Assembly: GCA_964036045.1 (NCBI GenBank)
Contig: OZ038378.1
Location: forward strand, 174,676,341-174,740,340
Direction of reading: 5' to 3'
Origin: Eutreptiella sp. 'Long Island Sound 2002'
Taxonomy: Eukaryota; Euglenozoa; Euglenophyceae; Eutreptiales; Eutreptiaceae
Length of the DNA stretch: 64,000 bases
Positions 63,736 through 64,000 of this stretch are shown one piece after another. How positions within the stretch are numbered: position 1 is the stretch's first letter; every line of letters begins with the position of its first letter. The position numbers were made by a program, and so were the translations under genes. Under the pieces are notes generated by a model. It did no database searches. It was not told where the DNA came from and saw nothing but the letters and a program-made list of their open reading frames with translations.

Positions 63736-64000
63736 GCCTTGAATGCAATTCTAAGAAGGAAACACACATGGAGGCACAAGGTGCTATATAGAGATGTGGT
63801 GTACTTTCCAAACATTGCACTATGCATGAATGTAAGGAGCTATGTGGAAAGCAACATTTACTATGAGTGTAAAGGGCCTCAATAGTGGTGTTTCACCAAA
63901 TTTGTTGAGTTGACGTTTTTGATGCACATGCGGCAAGCGCCGCAAATCGGTGTTAAATCTAACAATGTTAAATCGGTGTTAAATCTTCCTAAATCGAAAC
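63736..64000. other. Window end, nothing recognised
   Basis: AT-rich, with a short direct repeat GTTAAATC(T/G)... near 63,950-63,990. Confidence 0.4.

Overview
This is a repeat-dense eukaryotic nuclear window. GT-AG introns, Ty3/gypsy LTR retrotransposons (one with a chromodomain), a non-LTR (LINE) element and long satellite DNA rule out a bacterial or organellar source. I cannot fix the species; a large-genome alga or other protist is a guess.

Layout. (1) 1-5.1 kb: two same-strand genes of unknown function. A strict palindrome, TTGCGCGAGGCCTCGCGCAA, recurs six times here, only between genes or inside short introns. (2) 5.4-11 kb: decayed copy A1 of Ty3/gypsy family A (minus strand). (3) 11-17.8 kb: low-copy DNA with a 153-bp duplication, a minus-strand reading frame built of in-frame peptide repeats, a small hydrophobic repeat protein and a coiled-coil frame. 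(4) 17.85-53.96 kb: a nest of insertions. Copy A2 (plus strand) runs 17,852-22,221 and resumes at 53,178-53,963. It is split by copy A3 (minus strand, LTRs at 22,222-22,932 and 52,470-53,177). A3 is itself split in its 3' LTR region by a 19.5-kb, very GC-rich LINE (22,981-42,524, minus strand) flanked by a 644-bp target duplication. (5) 53.96-62.55 kb: family C, a nearly intact chromodomain Ty3/gypsy element inserted into the RT gene of A2. (6) 62.55-64 kb: flank with a small repeat and one minus-strand hypothetical frame.

How the parts work together. Families A and C both place an in-frame UAG followed by GGG between gag and pol, which points to stop-codon readthrough for Gag-Pol. Both also carry an NPPF-containing, Dam-methylase-like segment between protease and reverse transcriptase. 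The LINE encodes a C2H2 finger protein and an AP endonuclease-RT-RNase H protein with a long C-terminal extension. Two further frames follow, joined by a TGATG stop/start overlap. Its 8.6-kb 3' region holds about 93 copies of a 50-bp repeat and ends in a short GGTTTGA tail.

Most element genes carry frameshifts or stops and are probably dead. Family C is the best preserved, with only one clearly inactivating stop.
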